A stretch of DNA of 14,494 nt from Bacillota bacterium (lineage in GTDB: Bacteria; Bacillota_E; JAJZYS01; JAJYTV01), in the NCBI GenBank assembly GCA_021845645.1, contig JAJZVM010000100.1, forward strand, positions 1-14,494, read 5' to 3'. The notes below the pieces were generated by a model, which was not told the DNA's origin, did not search any database, and saw only the letters and a list, made by a program, of their open reading frames with translations. The position numbers and the translations under genes were made by a program. Below are positions 14,456 through 14,494 of this stretch, piece after piece. Each line of letters begins with the position of its first letter. Position 1 is the stretch's first letter.

Positions 14456-14494
14456 AGCTCGCATCGCGCATGGATACTTTGCCGCCCTACCTGT
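14449..14494 (+). CDS. Start of an aminotransferase, probably LL-diaminopimelate aminotransferase (partial)
   Basis: Only the first 15 codons are inside the window. They read MVKLASRMDTLPPYL, which matches the beginning of class I/II PLP-dependent aminotransferases of the DapL type (family form LAxRxxxLPPYLF). The ATG overlaps the dapF stop, and AAAGGA lies 9 bases upstream. A DapL enzyme makes LL-diaminopimelate, the substrate of DapF, so the adjacency makes metabolic sense. An aspartate or other aminotransferase of the same superfamily cannot be excluded from so few residues. Confidence 0.55.
   Translation, partial: MVKLASRMDTLPPYL

Overview
The window looks like a piece of chromosome from a GC-rich, Gram-positive (monoderm) bacterium. 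The evidence is strong purine-rich Shine-Dalgarno sites (AAGGGAGG, GGGAGG, AAGAGGAGG), secreted proteins with Sec signals, a lipoprotein, a sortase with a sortase substrate, and a diaminopimelate-pathway pair (dapF followed by what looks like an LL-diaminopimelate aminotransferase). A high-GC Bacillota lineage fits best, but an actinobacterium or a Chloroflexota member cannot be excluded from sequence alone.

Left part (1-3257): a promoter, a leader hairpin and two overlapping tyrosine recombinase genes. Their sizes (363 and 665 aa), order and overlap match TnpA and TnpB of the Tn554 transposon family. The third gene, tnpC, is not where expected.

Middle (3263-7165): an XRE-type regulator with a long helical, TPR-like C-terminal part lies on the minus strand. 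Divergent from it, 107 bp start to start, is a 58-codon gene (4570-4746) for a small secreted peptide with an excellent ribosome binding site. A perfect 11-bp inverted repeat sits between them. This is the layout of an RRNPP-type (Rap/Rgg/NprR/PlcR/PrgX) peptide-pheromone system and is the most interesting item in the window. Downstream on the same strand are a secreted amidase_6-type protein and a lipoprotein of unknown function, separated by a 16-bp perfect hairpin. These two genes are visibly less GC-rich than the flanks, which suggests transfer.

Right-middle (7748-10127): a DUF3494 (ice-binding-like) surface protein with a Pro-rich tandem repeat and an unusual sorting signal (ATHTG instead of LPxTG) is followed 4 bp later by its probable dedicated sortase, which carries an unexplained C-terminal extension. 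About 780 bp without an intact gene follow. They hold a frameshifted relic of an IS607-type serine recombinase on the minus strand.

Right end (10908-14494): very GC-rich housekeeping genes, namely a P2A calcium-transporting ATPase, dapF overlapping it by 19 bp, and the first codons of an aminotransferase overlapping dapF by 7 bp. These look like one transcription unit. Overall, the window is a chain of mobile or accessory modules lying next to a conserved block.
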